A DNA stretch of 64,000 bases from JBCCLJ01 sp039026915 (lineage in GTDB: Bacteria; Acidobacteriota; Thermoanaerobaculia; Multivoradales; Multivoraceae). The notes below the pieces were generated by a model. It did not search any database, was not told where the DNA came from, and was given only the letters and a program-made list of their open reading frames with translations. The position numbers were made by a program, and so were the translations under genes. Below, one piece after another: positions 43,107 to 54,900 of the stretch (within the stretch, counting starts at the first letter, position 1; the number at the start of each line of letters is the position of its first letter). The stretch lies in NCBI GenBank assembly GCA_039026915.1, contig JBCCLJ010000005.1, positions 1 to 64,000 of the forward strand, in the 5' to 3' direction.

Positions 43107-46100
43107 GTGCGACCGCTCATGACTTCCCGTTCATCCTGGTTCTCGCTCTTGCTGATCACGGTTACGCTCGGCGCGGTGACGGCTTCGACGTCGCTCGCTC
43201 AGGACGAGACCCCTTGGCCCGAACGCCCGGCCGAAGATCTCGCCGGCCTTTCGCTGCGCCACCTCGGGCCGGCGCTGATGTCGGGGCGCATCGCCGACAT
43301 CGCCATCCACCCCGAGCACCGCAGCACCTGGTACATCGCGGTCGGCTCGGGGGGCGTCTGGAAGACGACGAACGCTGGAACGACGATCGAGCCGATCTTC
43401 GACGGCGCCACGAGCCCCAGCGGCGGCTCGTACTCCGTCGGCGACGTGACGCTCGACCCGAACGCTCCGGACGTCGTCTGGGTGGGCACGGGCGAGAACG
43501 TCAGCGGTCGGCACGTCGGTTACGGCGACGGCGTTTATCGCTCGATGAACGGCGGCGCGAGCTGGGAGCACATGGGCCTCACGGATTCGGAGCACGTGTC
43601 GCGCATCGTCGTCGATCCGCGCGACTCGAACGTCGTCTTCGTCGCGGCCGAAGGTCCGCTGTGGAGCGACGGCGGCGACCGCGGCGTCTTCAAGTCCGAC
43701 GATCGCGGCGCGACGTGGCGCAACGTGCTCGAGATCTCGAACAAGACCGGCGTCGCCGATCTGCAGATGGATCCGAAGAACCCGGACGTGATGTACGCCG
43801 CCGCGTACCAGCGCCGTCGCACGGTGTGGTCGCTACTCGCCGGCGGGCCGGAATCCGGCATCTACAAGAGCACCGACGGCGGTGAGACGTGGCGCGAAGT
43901 GACCGTCGGGCTGCCGTCGGGGGACATGGGCAAGATCGGTCTCGCGATCTCGCCGTTCGATTCGAAGGTCGTCTACGCGACGATCGAGGCGAAGCCGGAG
44001 AGCGCCGGTTTCTATCGCTCGGTCGACGCCGGCGAGAGCTGGGAGCACCGCAACAGCTACCACTCGGGCGGCACTGGACCTCACTACTACCAGGAGATCT
44101 ACGCCTCGCCGCACAGCGACGGCCGGGTCTACCAGATGGACGTCTTCATTCACGTCACTGAGGACGGCGGTGGCTCCTTCCGCCGCGTCGACGGCGGGGA
44201 AGACAAGCACAGCGACAACCACGCTCTCGCCTTCTGGCCGGACGATCCGAGCTACCTACTCGCCGGGACGGACGCCGGCGTCTACGAGAGCTTTGATGCG
44301 GGCGTGACCTGGAAGTACGTCACCAACCTGCCGGTGACGCAGATCTACAAGGGCGCGGTCGACAACGACTTTCCGGCCTACAACATCATCGGCGGCACGC
44401 AGGACAACGGCACGATCTACGGCCCGGTGCGCACCTTCAATCAGCACGGCGTGCGCGACCAGGACTGGACCGTGCCGTACGGCGCCGACGGCTACGACAC
44501 GGCAATCGACCCGGAGAACCCGGACATCGTCTACGTCTCCTGGCAGATGGGGCATCCGCTGCGCTTCGATCGCGCGACGGGCGAGCTCACGGAGATCCAG
44601 CCGCAGCCCGAGCCCGGCGATCCGGTCGATCGCTTCAACTGGGACGCGCCGCTGCTCATCTCGCCGCACGATCCGGCGCGCCTCTACTACGGATCGCAGC
44701 GGGTTTTTCGCAGCAACGATCGCGGCGACTCCTGGAGCCCGGTCTCCGGCGACCTGACGCGCGGCACCACGCGCTACGAGATGAGGACCGACGGCAAGGT
44801 GCGCAGCGTCGACGCGCTCTGGGGCAACTCCGCCATGTCCTGGTATGCGACGCTCACGTCGATCACCGAGTCGCCGCTCGTCGAGGGTCTGCTCTACACC
44901 GGTTCGGACGACGGCTCGATTCACATCAGCGAGGACGGCGGTGCCAACTGGCGCCGCGCCGAGCTGCCGCGCAGCGTGCCCGAGCGCGCCTTCGTCAATC
45001 AGGTTCGTGCTTCGCTGCACGACGCTGACACGGTCTTCGCGGTGCTCGACAACCACAAGGAGGGGGACTATCAGCCCTACCTGCTGGTGAGTCGCGATCG
45101 CGGTCGTCGCTGGCAGTCGCTGAAGGGCGACCTGCCCGATCGCCAGATCCTCTGGGCGATCGCGCAGGACCACGTCTCTGCGAACCTCCTCTTCGTCGGT
45201 GCCGAGCGAGGCGTCTACGTTTCGCTCGATGCGGGCGAGCACTGGCGCCTCGTGGCGGGCTCGCCGAAGATCCCGTTCCGCGATCTCGACATCCAGCGTC
45301 GCGAGAACGATCTCGTCGCTTCGTCGTTCGCGCGCGGCTTCTACGTGCTCGACGACTACACCCCGCTGCGCGCACTCGCCGAGGGAGAGGCCTCGGGCAC
45401 GACGCTGTTCGCTCCGCGCCGTGCGCTCTGGTTTCACCCGACGCTGCTGCTGCAGAACCGCGGCAAGGGCGCCAAGGGCACCGACTACTGGGCCGCAGAG
45501 AACCCGCCCTACGGCGCGATCTTCACCTACTACCTCGAAGACTCGGTCGTCTCTCGAGGCGATGCGCGCCGCGCGGCAGAAGGGGAGCTCGACGACGGCG
45601 CTGACGTGCCGCTGCCGAGCCTCGACGAGTTGCGCGCCGAGAACGACGAGGCGGCGACACGCGTTCTCCTGATCGTGCGCGACGACGAGGGCCGTGAGGT
45701 GCGCCGCGTCGAAGGACCGACATCGGAGGGTATCCACCGCGTCGCTTGGGATCTCCGCTACCCGAGCTTCGAGCCGGTCGCGCTCGAGCTGCCGACGGAT
45801 CTGCCGCCTTGGTTCGACCCGCCGGTCGGGCCGATGGCTCCTCCGGGCCGCTACACCGTCGAACTGGTGCGCGTCGGTCCCGGGGGCCTCGAAACGCTGG
45901 CTGCGGCAGTGCCGTTCGACGTCGAAGCGATCTTCGAGCCGGCGCTCGGCGAGCAGGACGCAGAGGACGTGCTGACGCTGCAGCAGGAGACCGGAAGGCT
46001 CTACCAGCGTGCTCTCGGCGTCGCTCAGGAGACCGGACGCGCGCTCGACCGCCTGGCACACCTCGAGCACGCCGTCGTGCAGGGGCCCGCCGTCGAGCTG

Positions 46101-46427
46101 TCGCTGCTCGAGCAGGTCGAGTCGCTGCGCACGGCAGCACGGGCGCTGCAGCGCGAGCTCTGGGGTGACGACGTGCTGTCTTTTCTCCAGGAGCCGAGCT
46201 CGCCGTCCCTCCTCGGTCGGCTGCAGACGGTGATCGGAGGCCACTGGAGCTCGCGGCACGGCCCGACGCAGACGCATCGTCGCAACGTGGAGGTCGTGCG
46301 CGAGGCACTGCCCGACGTGCTCGAACGCGCGGAAGCGCTGCTCTACGAGCGGCTACCGGCCCTCGAAGCTTCGGTCGACGCCGCGGGCGGACGAAGGACT
46401 CCGGGCCGTCGACCCGAAGAGCAGTAG
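43107..46427 (+). CDS. Secreted sortilin/BNR-repeat beta-propeller protein
   Basis: This 1,106-residue protein starts at GTG 43107 with GGAGGG eight bases upstream (an ATG four codons later is too far from it). A signal peptide ends near residue 32. A long array of BNR/sortilin-type blades follows (VWKTTNAGTTIEPIF, VYRSMNGGASWEHMG, IYKSTDGGETWREV, HISEDGGANWRRAE), probably forming a ten-blade, VPS10-like propeller to about residue 760. The last third has an acidic segment, an Ig-like beta region (RVLLIVRDDEGREVRRV) and a helical C-terminus. Close relatives are often named glycosyl hydrolases, but no catalytic site is visible. It converges with the DUF3667 gene. Confidence 0.86.
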   Translation: MRPLMTSRSSWFSLLLITVTLGAVTASTSLAQDETPWPERPAEDLAGLSLRHLGPALMSGRIADIAIHPEHRSTWYIAVGSGGVWKTTNAGTTIEPIFDGATSPSGGSYSVGDVTLDPNAPDVVWVGTGENVSGRHVGYGDGVYRSMNGGASWEHMGLTDSEHVSRIVVDPRDSNVVFVAAEGPLWSDGGDRGVFKSDDRGATWRNVLEISNKTGVADLQMDPKNPDVMYAAAYQRRRTVWSLLAGGPESGIYKSTDGGETWREVTVGLPSGDMGKIGLAISPFDSKVVYATIEAKPESAGFYRSVDAGESWEHRNSYHSGGTGPHYYQEIYASPHSDGRVYQMDVFIHVTEDGGGSFRRVDGGEDKHSDNHALAFWPDDPSYLLAGTDAGVYESFDAGVTWKYVTNLPVTQIYKGAVDNDFPAYNIIGGTQDNGTIYGPVRTFNQHGVRDQDWTVPYGADGYDTAIDPENPDIVYVSWQMGHPLRFDRATGELTEIQPQPEPGDPVDRFNWDAPLLISPHDPARLYYGSQRVFRSNDRGDSWSPVSGDLTRGTTRYEMRTDGKVRSVDALWGNSAMSWYATLTSITESPLVEGLLYTGSDDGSIHISEDGGANWRRAELPRSVPERAFVNQVRASLHDADTVFAVLDNHKEGDYQPYLLVSRDRGRRWQSLKGDLPDRQILWAIAQDHVSANLLFVGAERGVYVSLDAGEHWRLVAGSPKIPFRDLDIQRRENDLVASSFARGFYVLDDYTPLRALAEGEASGTTLFAPRRALWFHPTLLLQNRGKGAKGTDYWAAENPPYGAIFTYYLEDSVVSRGDARRAAEGELDDGADVPLPSLDELRAENDEAATRVLLIVRDDEGREVRRVEGPTSEGIHRVAWDLRYPSFEPVALELPTDLPPWFDPPVGPMAPPGRYTVELVRVGPGGLETLAAAVPFDVEAIFEPALGEQDAEDVLTLQQETGRLYQRALGVAQETGRALDRLAHLEHAVVQGPAVELSLLEQVESLRTAARALQRELWGDDVLSFLQEPSSPSLLGRLQTVIGGHWSSRHGPTQTHRRNVEVVREALPDVLERAEALLYERLPALEASVDAAGGRRTPGRRPEEQ

Positions 46428-46456
46428 GTGGGCGCTCGAGGCTTCGGGCCTTGGGC

Positions 46457-47248
46457 TCAGACGGTCAGGAGGACGGCCAGGAGCGTCGAGATCGTGATGA
46501 TCTGGACGAGGACCAGATACGAGCCGCAGAGTAAGACGAAGCGCAGGAGCGTTCCCAGCCACTTGGCCGGGTAGAGAGCCCGATAGGCGAAGAAGATGTA
46601 CCCAGCGAGAATCAGGATCACCAGAAGGCTGGCGACCGCCATCAGCATCTGAGGCAGGTAGAGCATGCCGAGCGAGAAGGTCGAAAAGGCGACCTGAGCG
46701 CTGGCGACGTGCAGCCCGAAGACGGCGTGCTTCTGCAGGAGCTCCCTGCGGTGCAGCAGCTTGAGCGCGAGGGCGAGGCCAATTGGCGTGAAGAGGTTGA
46801 ACACCGGAAAGAGGAGGTTGATACGCGCGTCGTAGATGCGCCGAACCTCTGGATCGACGAGGTCGATGCCAAAACGTCCCTTGAGGGAAGTCAAAACCGT
46901 GGGATCGATCGACGCGCTGAGCGAGCTGAGATCGAGCACGCCGATCCCGCTCATCGCCGCGAGTGCGACCGCACTGACGATCAGGTACAGGCGAAACGGG
47001 TGCGTGTAGGGCTGGCGATGACCCTCGAGGTAGAGCTCGGTCAGTCGGCCCGGCTTCGTCAGCAGGAGCCTCAACGTGCGCGCGAGGCGAAAGTCGAGGC
47101 CGAGGGCGTGATCGAGGCCGACGCGAAGCCACTCGCCCATCGTCGACAGTCCCAGCGTCGAGTCCTGTCCGCAGGCGTCGCAGTAGCGTCCCGAGAGCTC
47201 GTGGCCGCAGTTCTCGCAGGTCGCTCTCGTTTCGAGGGCTTCGCTCAT
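46457..47248 (-). CDS. DUF3667-like zinc-ribbon membrane protein
   Basis: This 263-residue protein starts at ATG 47248, directly before the ribbon CENCGHELSGRYCDACGQD (two CxxC pairs), the marker of DUF3667. A cytoplasmic stretch, FRLARTLRLLLTKPGRLTELYLEGHRQPYTHPFRLYL, follows. Then come four to five TM segments (about 100-120, 160-180, 195-220, 225-245). Function unknown. The open frame continues to 47356, but no ribosome binding site favours either start; the shorter one gives the family form. Confidence 0.75.
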   Translation of the reverse strand: MSEALETRATCENCGHELSGRYCDACGQDSTLGLSTMGEWLRVGLDHALGLDFRLARTLRLLLTKPGRLTELYLEGHRQPYTHPFRLYLIVSAVALAAMSGIGVLDLSSLSASIDPTVLTSLKGRFGIDLVDPEVRRIYDARINLLFPVFNLFTPIGLALALKLLHRRELLQKHAVFGLHVASAQVAFSTFSLGMLYLPQMLMAVASLLVILILAGYIFFAYRALYPAKWLGTLLRFVLLCGSYLVLVQIITISTLLAVLLTV

Positions 47249-47361
47249 GACGTCGGGCCGGGTGTTCGGGAGGCGGTTCGTGAGTCTTCTGTGAACTATC
47301 TCGCGGATGCTCTTTTCCAGCACCCATCTCCAGCGAGCTCGTTCACCAGAGGGCATTCGAA

Positions 47362-48654
47362 GTGAGAATCATGCCAGCGATGCACACACGCTATCTCAGC
47401 CTCCTCCTCGCCAGCTGCTGCCTCGCAGGGCTGGCAGCGGATCCGATCGCAGCTCAGTCCGTTGCGACGTGCGAAGCCTCCGACCAGACCCACTGTCTGA
47501 TGGAGCGTTTCGAAGTGACCGTCGAGTGGCGCGACTTTCGCGGGAACACCGGCTCTGCTCGCACCGTACCGGGAGCATCGGACGACTCCGGACTCTTTTA
47601 CTTCTTTGCTCCGGAAAATTTCGAGATGCTGGTGAAGGTTTTGGACGGCTGCTTCCTGACGAACCGCGTCTGGGTCTTCGCCGCCGCGACGACCGACGTC
47701 GAGTACACGCTGCGCGTGCGCGACGTCGGCACGGGCGAGACGGCCTCCTACTTCAATCCGCTGGGCCGCGCCGCGCCGGCGATCACAGACATCGAGGCGT
47801 TGGACTCCTGCTCGCTCCTGCCTTCGGCCCGGCTCGCCTCAGCTCTGCGCACGCCTGTGCCCGGGAACGTCGTCGTCACCGAGCCTCTGCAGGTCCTCGA
47901 GCGCTCGGGCCGGGAGATCCCGAAGGCTTGCAGCGAGACGCCTGACGCTCTGTGTCTGACCCGTGGCCGCTTTCGGGTCGAGGTCGAATGGACCGACTTT
48001 CAGGGAGGCTCCGGAGTCGGCAGCGTGGTGCCTCTCGATTCGAGCGACTCCGGCCTCTTCTGGTTCTTCGACGCCGACAACTGGGAGATGCTGGTCAAGG
48101 TCATCGACGGCTGTGCGCTGAATCAGAGGTTCTGGGTCTTCGCCGCCGCGACGACTAACGTCGAGTACCTGCTGCGTGTGACCGACACCGACACCAACAC
48201 CGTGCGTGAGTACCGCAATCCGCTCGGGCGTGCCGCGCCAGCAACGACCGACACCGATGCGTTTGCGACGTGCCCCGCCGGCGGGGGGGGTGCTTCTTCA
48301 GCGCCCGTGATCACGGGCGGTCGGCTCTTTCAGCGGAACTCTTCGACAGAGTTCGAGATCGACTTCACCGACGCGGACGGCGACATGAGCGAGCGGGCCG
48401 GCTACGAGGTCAGAGCAAGCGCTCCGGGCCTCTCCTGCAGTTTCAGCACGCTCGGTGACGACACTCCCGACGATCGCCTCGATCGCCTCGATCGCGGCAC
48501 GATCGAGGTCGAGCTGGAGGGCGGCGGTTTGATCATTCCCGGGGCGCGGGTGACCTTCCAAGTCGAAGATGCGGCGGGGAACCTGAGCAACGTCTTCGTC
48601 TTCACGAATCTCCTTCGCCCGTTCGAGTGCCCGGGCTCGCTCTCCGACTTCTAG
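47362..48654 (+). CDS. Secreted protein with two large internal repeats
   Basis: This 430-residue protein has a signal peptide (about 8-31) and two copies of a domain of about 114 residues. Each copy runs Cys-(LCL)-RFxVxVxWxDFxG-SGLFxFF-EMLVKVxDGC-WVFAAATT-VEYxLRV-NPLGRAAPA-Cys. The domain recurs in exported proteins of Acidobacteriota; I know no agreed name for it. The C-terminal part (about 313-430) is a beta domain with a Gly-rich linker. The start may be GTG 47362 or one of two nearby ATGs (47371, 47380). It lies just before the giant surface protein and may be co-regulated with it. Confidence 0.75.
   Translation: MRIMPAMHTRYLSLLLASCCLAGLAADPIAAQSVATCEASDQTHCLMERFEVTVEWRDFRGNTGSARTVPGASDDSGLFYFFAPENFEMLVKVLDGCFLTNRVWVFAAATTDVEYTLRVRDVGTGETASYFNPLGRAAPAITDIEALDSCSLLPSARLASALRTPVPGNVVVTEPLQVLERSGREIPKACSETPDALCLTRGRFRVEVEWTDFQGGSGVGSVVPLDSSDSGLFWFFDADNWEMLVKVIDGCALNQRFWVFAAATTNVEYLLRVTDTDTNTVREYRNPLGRAAPATTDTDAFATCPAGGGGASSAPVITGGRLFQRNSSTEFEIDFTDADGDMSERAGYEVRASAPGLSCSFSTLGDDTPDDRLDRLDRGTIEVELEGGGLIIPGARVTFQVEDAAGNLSNVFVFTNLLRPFECPGSLSDF
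47470..48273 (+). repeat. Two tandem domain repeats (114 and 115 codons)
   Basis: Copy 1 spans 47470-47811 and copy 2 spans 47929-48273, each bounded by Cys codons. They share DSGLF-FF, EMLVKV-DGC, WVFAAATT and NPLGRAAPA. The 39-codon spacer is not repeated. Confidence 0.8.
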
Positions 48655-48986
48655 AGCGTCTTCCGGACTTCGTGCCCTTCGAGGTTCGCGCAGAGTCCGC
48701 GGGCCCGAGAACCGTAGTCTGAAGGGATTCGAGCTGTAGGACGATCGGCAGACGCTGCGCAGAGTTTCCGAGGGCAGACCAGGATTCGCGCCGCTTCTTC
48801 GAGGGCCGCGGCGCGCAGAGGATCTACACGCGGCGACCGCACCGTGCGGCCGCGCTGCGTCAGGGATTCTTGACGCGGCTTTGAATTCCTTCTGGCGCAG
48901 TTGGCACTGCGGCTCCCTACACTCCGCACCGTCGCGACCGTCAGGTTTCGACGATCCCTTGAACTGTCTTTCGGAAGCCCTCGCCG
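48655..48986. other. Upstream region of the giant surface-protein gene
   Basis: No convincing gene was found. The segment carries a small hairpin (GCGTCA-8-TGACGC, 48857-48876), with a possible -35 element TTGACG at 48870 but no matching -10 at the right distance. The ribosome binding site in front of the giant gene is weak (GGAAG, about nine bases before ATG). Confidence 0.4.
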
Positions 48987-51900
48987 ATGTTCCTTGCCCG
49001 CCCCTTGCTTTTGCTGTGCCTTCTCGGTCTCCTGCTGGCGCCTTCAGCAGCGCAGTCTCAACCCGAGGCCGATGTCCTCGTCACCAACGCCCCGCAGGCC
49101 CTCCTGGGCGAGTCGATCGAGCTGCAGCTCGATTTTTCGAACGTAGCGGCGGACAGTCAGGATGTCGGCTACGGACCCTTCGTCGACGTCGTTCTGCCGA
49201 TCAACGGAGCGGACGGCAATGCGGGCAGCGAGACGGCGGACGGACTGACCTTCGTGAGCGCCGACTACCTCGGCGCCGCCATCTCCGCTACACAGCTCAC
49301 CTTTCCGGACGATGGTCGGGACACCGGTTGCGTCGAGCATCCCTTTGCCGAGTCCGACACGGCCACTCCGCTGATCGTCTGCGGCACGCCGGGCGACGTG
49401 CTCCTGGTTCTGCCGCTTCCTTTCGGCTCTTACGTGCCCACTCAGCCGGCGTCGACGATCGACCTGAAGCTCGACGTCAGCGCGCTCGCGGATCTCGGGG
49501 TGGGACTACCGGTCCATCATCGAGCCGGTTTCCGGTTCGGTGCGGATCCGCTCGACAACGCCTGCTGCGACCCGAGCCTGGTCAGTGCCGCTTCGAACGA
49601 TTCGACGACCTGGCCCTCGACTGAGGTGACCCCGGAGCTCCTGGCCGTTCGCAAGGAGTACCTCGGCCCCGAGAACGAGACTTCGACCGGGCCGAACTTC
49701 CCGCGTCAGTACCGCATCGTTCTCGATCTCGCCGACGGCCAGAGCATCTCCGACGTCGACGTCATCGAGGACTTGCCGGACAGCCTCGCTTACCTGCGTC
49801 TGGTGTCGACCTCGCCCACGGCGACCGTGCTGGCCGAGCCGACCGTGGGAGAGGCGAGCTCCTCGCCGACCAACCGTCTGCACGTCAATTTCTCCTCCGT
49901 CACCGGCACCGCATCGAACAACGACGCCGAGGTGGTTCTCGAGTTCTTCGTGCCGCGAACGGACGCGACCGGCAGCGCGGTCGTGCCAGCGGCCAGCGGC
50001 GACGACACGACAGCAGAGAACCAGGTCACGGCTCTCGGAGACTGGTCGCCCGTGGACGGCAGGGACCCGTCGGGCACCGACAACGTCTCGTTCGACGCCA
50101 GTGGTCCCGAGCACACGCTGTCGCAGCAGGCCCTCTCGATTCAGAAGGGCGTAGCGATCGCCGCGAACAGCGGTGCGTCCAGTGCGACACCGGGCGACGT
50201 GCTCGAGTACACCCTCGAGATTCAGGTCTCGGACTTCTTCGCGGTGAGCTCCGTCGTCGTCACCGACGTGCTCTCCGACGGCCAGTCGTTCGATCAGAGC
50301 TTCACACCGACGCTCCGCCTCACCGAGCACGGCTCGACGACGAGCGCGGGTTTCGATGCAGCGAACTTCACAGTCAGCGCCGACAAGTCACCCGGAGCCA
50401 GTGCACCGAACACCGGCCGGACCACGCTGACCTTCGACCTTTCCAGCGAGCTCGTGACGAGGGGCGCCGACGCTCTCTTTCTTGGCGGTTGTGTGCCCGT
50501 CGGTGGGACCGGCGGCACTCCTCCGGACTGCTCGACTTTCGATCAGGGAGCGACAACGGCGACGGTCGTCTTCCGAGCGGTCATCGACGAGGACTTCTCC
50601 GACGACTTCCCGTCAGGCGACGCTTCCGTCGATCAGGGCGATTCGCTGAGCAACGATGCCGTCGTCGATTCGGCGCTGCACGACGTGGTCGAGCTGCAGG
50701 CCACCGCGGCCACGGAAGCCGACGACACCGCCGCCGGAGTCAAGCTCGTCTTCGGCTCGATCAGCAAGTCGATCTATGCGATCGACGGCAACACGAGCTT
50801 CGCTCAGCCGATCGAGATCAGCCCGGGAGACGAGATCACCTACCGGCTCGAGGTCACGATGCCATCGGCGGACTTCGAGAACCTGGTCCTCAGCGACTAC
50901 CTGCCGCTTCCTGTCTTCTCGGCCCCGGAGGTCACCCAGCTGCTTTCCCAGGCCGACGCCACCGTGCCCGCCGCCGGCACGATCAAGTTCGGCGCCACGG
51001 ATACGCTCCTCGCTCTCGCCGGCGCCCCGAGCTGGAGCGTTCAGGCGGCCTCGAACCGCCTGGTTCTCGACTACGGCGACTTCGATGCGGTGGGCAGCGG
51101 TCCGGTCAAGATCGACGTGCTCTTCACGGTCACCGTCAGCGACGATCCGTTTGCCGACGACCTGCTGCTGACGAACCAGATGCACCTGGAGCAGGCGAGC
51201 ACCAACGGCGGCGTGCACGTCGCCGACGCGATCGTCCAGTTTCGTCTGCGTCAGCCCCTGCTGCGCTTCACCAAGGGCGCGATCTCTTCCGACCAGCCGG
51301 ACGCCACATTCACCCCGTCGGTCGTCGGGCCGAGCCTCGTCGGGACCGTCTCCTCGGACGACCTCGCCGCGACCCCTGTCGGCTCGGACGTCGCCGACGT
51401 CGATGCCGGCGACCTCGTCACCTTTGCGCTGGTCGTCGAGAACGTGGGCGGCAGCGGCGCCTTCGATCTCGTCGTCAACGACGCTTTGCCTGCCGGGCTC
51501 ACTGTTCCTGCGGGCGGTATCGACCTGACCGTCCGTCGGGGCGACGGCTTGATCTTGCAGACGAGTGCTCTGGGGCCCTTTGGCGATGATCGTGACCTCT
51601 TCGAAAACGGCCTCGAGATCGTCGACCCTTCCGGCGAAGCAGCCTGCCAGGAGTACTCGGCGAGCGGCGGTTCCAACGTCGTGCTGTTGACCTACGAGCT
51701 CGAGGTCGCCGACGCCGCGGCCGTGCCGGAAGCCGTCTTCGAAAATGACGCCGGTCTTCTGCAATACGGCGGCGACGACGGCTCGGGAAGCAGCGCCAAT
51801 CACGTCTTCGGGACGACGGAGTTCCGCGACAGCGTCTCGATTGAGATCGCGACTCCCCAGATCGAGAAGGACCTGACGCTCACCAGCGAGCCCCACACTC

Positions 51901-54900
51901 CGGACTCGGACCCCGGTCGGCCTCTTGCGATTGGCGAGGCCGCGACCTACCGCATCGTCGTCACGGTTCCCGAGGGTGTCTCTCCCCAGGTGAAGCTCAC
52001 CGATCAGGTCAGCAGCGGAGTGCGTATCGAGAGCGTCGACCAGGTGACGGCGACCCCAGGACTCTCGACGTCCGTTGCCGGTGGCTTCGGCGCCGTCCGC
52101 ACGGGTGCCGTCGTCTCCGGGGATGGACGCGGCGTGACCCTCGATTTCGGTGACCTCACCAATGCCAATCGAGCCAACGGCACCGCCGATACCATCAGCG
52201 TCTACGCGACGGTGCGCGTTCAGAACGATCCCGAGGCCTCCTCCGGCACGGCCGTCACCAACTCGGCCACGTGGAGCTGGGACGGCGGTCAGGTTGGCGA
52301 CTCAGCCCAGCAGGCTCTGGTCGTGGAGCCGGCGCTCGAGATGAGCAAGGACGTCAGCCCAGGCAACGGCGATGCGGGCGACACCGTGTCCTTCACGCTG
52401 ACGGTGACACACGCTGGCGCTTCGACGGCGGACGCCTTCGACCTCGTCCTCACAGACGCACTCTCGGATCCCGATCTCGCGCTGGTCGACGGCACGGTTT
52501 CGGCGCCGGGAGGTACGGTCGTCCGCGGCAATGGCGGGGAAGGCGATGTCGAGGTGCGCTACGACAGCCTTGCCCTTGCCGGCTCTGCCATCGTCACCTT
52601 CGACGCCGTCTTGCTGAACTCCGTCGTCGCAGGTGACATTCTGACCAACGTTGCCGAGCTCTCTTGGGACAGCCTCCCGGGCGAGGTCGCCGAGCGCAAG
52701 TACGGCCCGACGAGTGCCGGTGCTCAGGTGACGATCGGCATTCCGGATCTGTCGAAATCGGTGCTGTCGACGTCAGAGACCTCGACCGATGCTGCGCAGT
52801 ACTCGCCGACGGTCGAAGACCTCACTCTCGGGGAAGAGGTCACCTTCCGGATCGTGGCGACGCTCCCCGAGGGCGTGACGGCGCAGGTGTTGATCGTCGA
52901 TTCGATGCCGTCCTCCGCCAGCGGCGTTCTCGAAGCGATCTCTGCGCAGGTCATCAGCGTCGGCGGCTCACTGACGCCCGCGGTGCCCAGCCCCACGCCG
53001 TCGTTCTCGGACGTGAACCTCGGCGACGGTCTCGACGATCGAGTGAGCTTCGACTTCGGCCAGGTGACGAATGCGCCAGACGGCGTCGTCAGCGCTGGCG
53101 ACCAGATCGTTCTGGAGATCGTGGCTCGGGTCGCCGACGTCGCGGCGAACCGCGGCGGTCGAGCTCTGACGAATACGGCCCTGATCGACTTCGACGGAGC
53201 GCTGCAGCCGACGGCCACGGTCGATGTCGAAGTGGTCGAGCCGCTCCTCGAGGTCGACAAGTCCGGTGATGAGACGACCGGTGACGCCGGTGACATCGTG
53301 CGTTTCGTGGTCGAAGTGCGGCACGACCCGGCGACCTCGGCACGCGCCTTCGACGTGCTCATCGAGGATGAGCTGCCGCCGGGGCTGAGCTTCTACGGCA
53401 ATCTGCAGAGCACCGGTACGGCCGAGCCCAGCACGCTCTCAGAAGCGAGCAACACGGTGACCGCCGTCTGGGACGAGCTGGACGTCGGTGAGGTCGGTCG
53501 CTTCGAGTTCGACGCCATCGTCGATCTGGGGGTTTTTCCCGGCGAGAACCTGACCAACGAGGCCATGCTGAGCTGGGATTCGCTGCCCGCGGACGACGAT
53601 CCGCCGGGCGAGCGCACGGGCTCTGACAGTGATGAGCACGTCTTCACGGTGACGCTGCCCGGCGTCGACAAAACGGTCTTCTCGACCTCCGAGAGCTTCA
53701 CCGGTACCGCCCAGAGTGGGCCGGAGCCGGATCTCACGATCGGTGAGCAGGTGACCTATCGAGTCGTTCTGACTCTGCCGGAAGGCACGGTCACCGACAC
53801 GACGATCGTCGATCAGCTGCCCAAGGGCTCCGCCGTTCTCGCGCTCGAGAGCTCGCGGGTCGTGCGGGTTGGTACCGCGCTCGGCGGCGCCGGTCTTCCC
53901 TCTGTCGGCGCTGCGGGAACGGCGTCGGATACCGATGCAGATGGCGTCGACGACCGCGTCCAGTGGACTCTGGGCACCGTCGTCAACACCCCGGATGGCT
54001 CCGAGAACGCCCAGGACGAGATCGAGGTCGAGGTCGTGGCCCGGGTCATCGACGTCGCCGCCAATTCCTACGGTGACGACGATCTGGTGAACCTCGCGAC
54101 GCTCTCGCACGCCGACGGCAGCGCCATGGACTCAGCTCTGGTCGACGTGGTCGAGCCTCAGCTCCAGATCACGAAGTCAGCCAGTTCGACTCTGGTCGAC
54201 GCTGGCGACACGATCCGCTTCGACCTCCAGATCGATCACATCTCGGCGTCGAGCGCCGACGCCTTCTCGCTCGTCGTCGTCGACGCACTGCCGAGCTCCG
54301 GGCTGTCCTGGGCCGGCAACGGCACGGTCGTTTCGGACTGCGACGGCCTGGTCGTCGACTCCACCAGTCTGCCGACGGTTCGCTTCGACGTCAGCGAGCT
54401 GACGAGAGCCGACGAGACCTGCACCATTTCCTACGACCTCGATGTGGAGAACACGGTGCAGCCGGCGCAGTCCTACGACAACACCGCGTCTCTCGACTAC
54501 GACTCCCAGCCGACCTACGTCGCCGGCGAGACACGTCGGAGGACGACGAGCGACATGGAGACCGTGACGATCCTCGCCCCGGGCCTGATGAAGATCACCG
54601 ACACCACGAGCCTCGACGACACCGGGATGACGCAGTTCGGCGCCTCGCGTCCCGACCTGGCGATCGGCGAGCAGGTCGACTACGAGCTCACCGTCGTCTT
54701 TCCGGAAGGCGTGACCGAGAACGCGGTGGTCACCGACCTGATGCCCGCAGATTCCCAGACCGGCATCGTCGAGGTCATCGGCGCTTCGGTCTCGTCGATC
54801 GGCGGTCAGCTGGTCGCGACCGGCTCGGGATCGCCGGTGCTCAGTGACACGCGCCTCGACGACGGTCTCAACGACACGGTCACCTTCGACTTCGGTCGGG

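Noticed and set aside
44256..46277. Long leftward open frame (673 codons) opposite the sortilin-like gene
   Set aside because: Same reason: mirror of strongly biased codons in a clear forward gene.
48901..48916. Second sigma-54 site (TTGGCACTGCGGCTCC)
   Set aside because: TGGCAC is present but the -12 part reads CTCC, not TTGC.
48870..48924. Sigma-70 promoter for the giant gene (TTGACG or TTGGCA with TACACT)
   Set aside because: No pair has acceptable spacing: 43 bases for the first and 12 for the second.
48651..48929. Leftward open frame of 92 codons before the giant gene
   Set aside because: Arg/Ser-rich peptide, no ribosome binding site and no recognisable motif; treated as non-coding.
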